9,527 bases of DNA, taken from NCBI GenBank assembly GCA_937960715.1, contig CALGOO010000320.1, forward strand, positions 1-9,527, in the 5' to 3' direction. This DNA is from an uncultured Candidatus Competibacteraceae bacterium. GTDB taxonomy: Bacteria; Pseudomonadota; Gammaproteobacteria; Competibacterales; Competibacteraceae. The position numbers and the translations under genes were made by a program. Shown piece by piece: positions 6,094 through 9,527 of this stretch (its first letter is position 1; the number at the start of each line of letters is the position of its first letter). The notes below the pieces were generated by a model that was not told the origin of the DNA, did not search any database, and saw only the letters and a program-made list of their open reading frames with translations.

Positions 6094-6321
6094 CAGCGCC
6101 GTACCCAAACCTGCCTCCACAAACGCCAGGCGCACCCGATACACCGTCGAGGCGCCACACTCGACCGCTTCGGCAATCCGCCCGTCGTCCCAGTCGAACC
6201 CGCCGTTGCGCAAGGCGGTTTCTCCAGGTCGGAGATGCGCGCATAGCATCATCCGCCGCGCCCTTGCTCGTAAGCCGCGTTGCGGCGAAGCGGCGAACCG
6301 CGCCAGGTGGGATGCGGTCAA
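6094..6321 (-). pseudogene. IS630-family transposase remnant (N-terminal HTH region)
   Basis: The minus strand reads LTASHLARFAASPQRGLRAR, then RARRMMLCAHLRPGE and WDDGRIAEAVECGASTVYRVRLAFVEAGLGTAL. This is the N-terminal helix-turn-helix region of IS630-family transposases, where the pattern is D-x-IAEAL-x-x-x-TVYRVR-x-x-FVE-x-GL-x-AAL. Homology ends at about 6094, where the catalytic DDE domain should begin, so over two thirds are gone. The surviving frame starts with TTG and lacks a ribosome binding site. It occupies most of the divergent region between mbnP and msrA. No inverted repeats were recognised. Confidence 0.7.
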
Positions 6322-6345
6322 ACTCGCCGTTCATTGCCTGTTTCC

Positions 6346-6350
6346 GGAGA
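6346..6350 (+). promoter_or_regulatory. Ribosome binding site choosing the msrA start
   Basis: GGAGA lies 6 nt before the ATG at 6357, a normal spacing, but abuts the in-frame ATG at 6351. The later ATG is therefore taken as the start. Confidence 0.6.
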
Positions 6351-6356
6351 ATGCTC

Positions 6357-7004
6357 ATGTCGTGGTTGCGCCGTTCCGTTCAGATGCCCCGCCCGGAGGA
6401 TGCGCCGCCGGGCCGTTCCACGCCGTTGCCCGTGCCGGTGCGACACGCCGTCAGCGATCATCCTCTCCAACCGCCGTTTCCCGTCGGCATGGACCAGGCA
6501 CTGTTCGGACTTGGCTGCTTCTGGGGCGCGGAGCGGAAGTTCTGGACTCAAACCGGGGTTTACAGCACCGCGGTCGGTTACGCCGGCGGCTTCACCCCCA
6601 ATCCCACCTATGAGGAAGTGTGCGGCGGTCTGACCGGGCACGCCGAAGTGGTGTTGGTGGTGTTCGATCCCACCGTCGTCACCTATGGGCGGTTGCTCAA
6701 GATGTTCTGGGAGGCGCACGATCCCACCCAGGGCATGCGTCAGGGCAACGATGTCGGCACGCAATATCGCTCCGTCATCTACGTGCATGACGCCGGCCAG
6801 CGCATTGCCGCCCTGGCCAGCCGCGACGCTTATCAGCGGGCGCTGGCCGCCGCCGGTCATGGCCAGATCACCACCGAAATTGCCGATGCGCCGCCGTTTT
6901 ACTACGCCGAGGACTATCATCAGCAATATCTGGCCAAGAATCCCGGCGGTTACTGTGGCCTGGGCGGAGTCGGCATACCTTGCTTCGAGGGTTTGGCGGC
7001 ATGA
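6357..7004 (+). CDS. msrA: Peptide-methionine (S)-S-oxide reductase MsrA, 215 aa
   Basis: The enzyme reduces methionine S-sulfoxide in proteins and free form, with thioredoxin as electron source. The active-site block GLGCFWGAERKFW puts the nucleophile at Cys54. Other family marks are YSTAVGYAGG (69-78), TGHAEVV with the conserved Glu97, FWEAHDPTQ (118-125), GTQYRSVIY (134-142) and YHQQYLAKNPGGYC (187-200). Cys200 and Cys209 are the likely resolving cysteines, as in the three-cysteine E. coli type. The N-terminal extension MPRPEDAPPGRSTPLPVP is normal for long proteobacterial MsrA. No export signal is seen, so it should be cytoplasmic. Its stop overlaps the next start by ATGA, making a two-gene operon with the ADP-ribosylglycohydrolase. 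Confidence 0.96.
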   Translation: MSWLRRSVQMPRPEDAPPGRSTPLPVPVRHAVSDHPLQPPFPVGMDQALFGLGCFWGAERKFWTQTGVYSTAVGYAGGFTPNPTYEEVCGGLTGHAEVVLVVFDPTVVTYGRLLKMFWEAHDPTQGMRQGNDVGTQYRSVIYVHDAGQRIAALASRDAYQRALAAAGHGQITTEIADAPPFYYAEDYHQQYLAKNPGGYCGLGGVGIPCFEGLAA

Positions 7005-8116
7005 CGGTCGCGGTGCTACCCGCTGACGCCGATGGGGAACTGCGTGAAGCCGCTGAGCGGGTCTTTCGGTTGCGTGGCCTGCTGGTGGGCGCGGCGGTCG
7101 GCGATGCCCTGGGCCTGCCGGCGGAAGGGTTGTCTCGCCGGCGCGCGCGGCGGTTGTACCAGGGCCAGTGGCGGCATCGGTTGATCTTTGGTCGCGGCAT
7201 GATCAGCGACGATACCGAGCATACGATCTTCGTCACGCAAAGCCTGCTGCGCCATCCCGATTCGCCGGAACGATTCGCCCGTCGCCTGGGCGGGTGTTTG
7301 CGCGGCTGGCTGCTGTCCTTGCCCGCCGGCATCGGTTTCGCCACGCTGCGGGCGATTTTCAAGCTATGGCTGGGTTTTCCGCCGCATCGTAGCGGCGTCC
7401 GGTCCGCCGGCAACGGTCCGGCGATGCGGGTGGCGATCATCGGCGCGTTCTTCGCCGCCGATCCCCAACGACGGGCGGCTTACGTCGCCGCCTCGACCCG
7501 GATCACCCACACCGACCCCAAGGCGCTGATCGGCGCGACCGCCATCGCCGAACTGGCGGCCTGGGTCGTGCGCGACCGGCTGACCCAATCTCCCTCTCTT
7601 GAAGCATTCATCGCCCGGCTGCGCGCCTGTGATCCGGACGACCGTGACTGGCTATCCCTGACGGACGCCATCGACCGCGCCGCGCGCGAGAATCGCACCG
7701 TCGCGGAACTGGCGGATCGGCTTGGGTTGGGGGAGGGTGTCACCGGCTACATTTACCACACCGTTCCCATTGCGGCCTATGCCTGGTTCCGGCATGGCGG
7801 CGATTACCGGCAAGCCTTGACGGCGGCGCTCGATTGCGGTGGCGATACCGATACGGTCGGCGCGATTGTCGGCGCGCTGGCGGGCGCGATGGTTGGGGAG
7901 CAGGAGATTCCGGAACCCTGGCGGACGGGTATCGCCGACTGGCCGCGTTCGCTACCGTTGCTGCGGATTCTGGCCGAGCGGTTGGCGACCGTCGCGGCCA
8001 GCGGTCAGCCCACCGAGCCGGTGCATTATTGCTGGCCGGCGATCCCGGCGCGCAATCTGGCGTTCCTGCTGATCGTGCTGGCGCACGGGTTCCGGCGGTT
8101 GCTGCCTCCATATTGA
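7001..8116 (+). CDS. ADP-ribosylglycohydrolase-family (DraG-like) protein, 371 aa
   Basis: The protein carries the di-metal site motifs of the ADP-ribosyl-[dinitrogen reductase] hydrolase/ARH fold: GAAVGDALGLPAEG (30-43), SDDTEHT (69-75), GNGPAMR (137-143), RITHTDP (167-173) and CGGDTDTVGAIVGALAGA (279-296). Such enzymes remove ADP-ribose from arginine or other acceptors, or cleave related nucleotide-ribosyl bonds. The substrate cannot be read from the sequence, and no nitrogenase genes or ADP-ribosyltransferase are present nearby. The middle part between the SDDT and GNGP motifs and a C-terminal tail with a hydrophobic stretch (NLAFLLIVLAHGF) are less conserved. The start is the ATG overlapping the msrA stop (ATGA), which suggests coupled translation and a possible joint role in undoing protein modification or damage. 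Confidence 0.9.
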   Translation: MTVAVLPADADGELREAAERVFRLRGLLVGAAVGDALGLPAEGLSRRRARRLYQGQWRHRLIFGRGMISDDTEHTIFVTQSLLRHPDSPERFARRLGGCLRGWLLSLPAGIGFATLRAIFKLWLGFPPHRSGVRSAGNGPAMRVAIIGAFFAADPQRRAAYVAASTRITHTDPKALIGATAIAELAAWVVRDRLTQSPSLEAFIARLRACDPDDRDWLSLTDAIDRAARENRTVAELADRLGLGEGVTGYIYHTVPIAAYAWFRHGGDYRQALTAALDCGGDTDTVGAIVGALAGAMVGEQEIPEPWRTGIADWPRSLPLLRILAERLATVAASGQPTEPVHYCWPAIPARNLAFLLIVLAHGFRRLLPPY

Positions 8117-8171
8117 CAGTCGGGTCGCCGACGGGGACGCTAGGCGCTCCAGCCATTCTGGTATATGCTAC

Positions 8172-8184
8172 GTTGCACTGCAAC
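8172..8184. promoter_or_regulatory. Perfect 6-1-6 palindrome in the pta leader, candidate operator (PhaR-like?)
   Basis: GTTGCA-C-TGCAAC is perfectly symmetric around one base. It lies 25 bp before the pta ATG and directly after a TATATGCT stretch that could be a -10 region, a suitable place for a repressor. The TTGCA-N-TGCAA core resembles the TGC-rich sites reported for PhaR regulators of polyhydroxyalkanoate genes as I recall them. No PHA gene is in the window, so this reading is tentative. Confidence 0.45.
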
Positions 8185-8195
8185 ATCGCTTACCC

Positions 8196-8202
8196 GGAAA
8201 GG
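8196..8202 (+). promoter_or_regulatory. Ribosome binding site of pta
   Basis: GGAAAGG lies 7 nt before the ATG at 8210 and supports that start; Pta-type homology begins within the first few residues. Confidence 0.6.
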
Positions 8203-8209
8203 CACGGCC

Positions 8210-9527
8210 ATGACCACCGCCATTCTCGTCGTCCCCACCGAACAACGGGTTGGGTTGACCACCGTCGCTCTCGGCCTGCTGCATGCGCTCGACCGCGAGG
8301 GCATTCCCGTCGGTTTCTGTAAACCGATCAGTCAGCCGCACGCCACCGACACCGGCCCGGAACGCTCGACCCGGCTGGCCCGCGCCGTCACCAGCCTGAC
8401 CCCGCCCGAACCGATCCCGATGGCCGAGGCCGAAAACCTGCTGGGCCACGGCCGGGAAAACATCCTGCTGGAAGAGGTGATTGCCCGGTACGAACAGGCT
8501 GCCCAGCACGCCGCCATCGTCGTGGTCGAGGGACTGGTCGACACCGAGGAACAGCCTTATGGCACCCACCTCAACGCTCGAATGGCGCAAAGCCTGGACG
8601 CCAAGGTCATCATCGTCGCCGCGCCCGGCCACGACACGCCGCGCCAGGTGGCCGACGCCGTGGAAGTGGTGGCCCGCGCCTACGGTGGCATTCACCACGA
8701 ACGCCTGCTGGGCTGCGTCATCAATCTGGTGGATGCCCCCGTGGACCCGGCTGGCCACATCCGTTTCGACTTCAGCCGCGCCGAAAACGGTTCCGGTGTC
8801 AGCCACGAGGCCGAATTTCGGGCCGAGTGCGCCCGGCACTGGCCGGAAACCTTCAAGTTGATCGGCTGCATTCCCTGGCAACGGGAACTGATCGCGCCGC
8901 GAGTGCGGGACATCATGCACATGATCGACGCCCAGGCGATCAACGAAGGCCAGTTGGACCGGCGCGTCACCCATGTGGCGCTGGGCGCCCGCACCCTGGC
9001 CAACAGTTGTCAGGAACTGCGACCCGGCGCGATGGTGATCACCCCGGGCGACCGCGACGATTTGCTGCTGGCGGTCTGCATGGCGACGATCAGCGGCACC
9101 CGCCTCGCGGCCATCCTGTTGACCGGCGGCCTCAAGCCCGACCCGCGGATTTGGAAGCTGTGCGGGCCGGCGCTCGACGCGGGCCTGCCGGTGCTGACCA
9201 TTCCCTACACCACCATGCAGTCGGTGCCGTACCTGCCCTACATCAATCTGGAAATACCCCTCGACGACCGCGACCGCATGCAGCGTGCCACCGAGGCGGT
9301 GGCCTCGCACATCAGCCTGGACTGGAAGGAGCCGCTGCTGACCGCCCTCGCCGAGCGTCGGTTGAGCCCGCCGGCGTTCCGGCACATGCTGGTGGAGCGC
9401 GCCCGCCGCGCCAACCAGCGAATTGTCCTGCCCGAGGGCAACGAACCGCGCACCATCGAGGCGGCGATCATCTGCCACCAGCGCGGCATCGCCCGCTGCG
9501 TGCTGATGGGCGACGCCGGGCGCATGC
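8210..9527 (+). CDS. pta: Phosphate acetyltransferase, long three-domain form, N-terminal 439 codons (3' end outside window)
   Basis: Pta interconverts acetyl-CoA and acetyl phosphate, normally together with acetate kinase. The start MTTAILVVPTEQRVGLTTVALG is the P-loop-like opening of the N-terminal dethiobiotin-synthetase-like (AAA_26) domain, with VGFCKPISQP, VVVEGLV (104-110) and VIIVAAPG following. The central DRTGG-type domain spans roughly residues 215-330. The C-terminal PTA_PTB catalytic domain begins near 390 (RHMLVERARRANQRIVLPEGNEPRTIEAA), and the window ends about 50 residues into it. The long form is about 700 residues, so most of the catalytic domain is unseen. It starts 93 bp after the ARH gene with its own ribosome binding site and a likely operator, so it is probably a separate transcription unit. 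Confidence 0.95.
   Translation, partial: MTTAILVVPTEQRVGLTTVALGLLHALDREGIPVGFCKPISQPHATDTGPERSTRLARAVTSLTPPEPIPMAEAENLLGHGRENILLEEVIARYEQAAQHAAIVVVEGLVDTEEQPYGTHLNARMAQSLDAKVIIVAAPGHDTPRQVADAVEVVARAYGGIHHERLLGCVINLVDAPVDPAGHIRFDFSRAENGSGVSHEAEFRAECARHWPETFKLIGCIPWQRELIAPRVRDIMHMIDAQAINEGQLDRRVTHVALGARTLANSCQELRPGAMVITPGDRDDLLLAVCMATISGTRLAAILLTGGLKPDPRIWKLCGPALDAGLPVLTIPYTTMQSVPYLPYINLEIPLDDRDRMQRATEAVASHISLDWKEPLLTALAERRLSPPAFRHMLVERARRANQRIVLPEGNEPRTIEAAIICHQRGIARCVLMGDAGRM

Larger units (their letters stand above)
5929..6356. other. Divergent intergenic region between mbnP and msrA
   Basis: This 428-bp stretch holds the mbnP leader with its ribosome binding site, the inverted repeat at 6029-6047, the IS630 remnant at 6094-6321 and the msrA leader. 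No intact gene is supported. The open frames crossing it on both strands have no recognisable homology outside the transposase relic. Promoters for both operons must lie here, unless msrA is read from further upstream, but neither was pinned down by eye. Confidence 0.6.

Noticed and set aside
8119..8132. GTCGG/CCGAC hairpin after the ADP-ribosylglycohydrolase gene as a terminator
   Set aside because: The stem is 5 bp with a 4-nt loop and no T tract follows, so it cannot be called a rho-independent terminator.
8158..8177. Sigma-54 promoter before pta
   Set aside because: The TGG and TTGC elements are three bases too far apart for the -24/-12 consensus.
8168..9478. A 436-codon minus-strand frame opposite pta
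   Set aside because: It is an antisense shadow of the clearly recognisable phosphate acetyltransferase.

Overview
The DNA is GC-rich. Its gene content (double-domain nitroreductase/SagB-type oxidase, MbnP/MbnH pair, PCu(A)C protein, E. coli-type MsrA, three-domain Pta) fits a chromosome of a Gram-negative proteobacterium, most likely a gammaproteobacterium. The species cannot be named from the sequence. No rRNA, tRNA or CRISPR array was seen.

Layout. (1) Positions 1-830 are a graveyard of broken genes. An NHL-repeat protein gene is cut off near 293 by the remains of an IS256-family element (294-717, N-terminal third of the transposase on the minus strand). A short relic of a REP-associated/IS200-like Y1 transposase follows directly. 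(2) 955-2574 (+) encodes a standalone 539-aa two-domain SagB/ThcOx-type flavin oxidoreductase. (3) 5928-2615 (-) is a tight five-gene operon for exported proteins: mbnP, mbnH, a small Gly/His-rich protein, a DUF4189-like lipoprotein and a PCu(A)C-domain protein. Its genes are joined by a TGATG overlap, a 21-bp gap, an ATGA overlap and a 46-bp gap. (4) 5929-6356 is the divergent intergenic region. It holds an IS630-family transposase remnant and a near-perfect 19-bp inverted repeat upstream of mbnP. (5) 6357-8116 (+) is msrA overlapped by an ADP-ribosylglycohydrolase-family gene. (6) 8210 to the window end (+) is the first 439 codons of pta, preceded by a perfect 6-1-6 palindrome that looks like an operator.

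How the genes work together. The minus-strand operon is the most interesting part. In the known methanotroph system the di-heme MauG/CCP-like enzyme MbnH oxidises a tryptophan of its partner MbnP to a kynurenine that helps bind copper. Here the pair is followed by two poorly described small exported proteins and by a PCu(A)C protein. Three of the four canonical copper ligands of that PCu(A)C protein are replaced. This suggests a periplasmic/outer-membrane metal-handling module with components beyond MbnP/MbnH, but its function is inferred only. The msrA-ARH pair looks like a protein-damage or modification-reversal operon. The pta operator candidate resembles the TGCA-type sites of polyhydroxyalkanoate regulators such as PhaR, as far as I recall that consensus.
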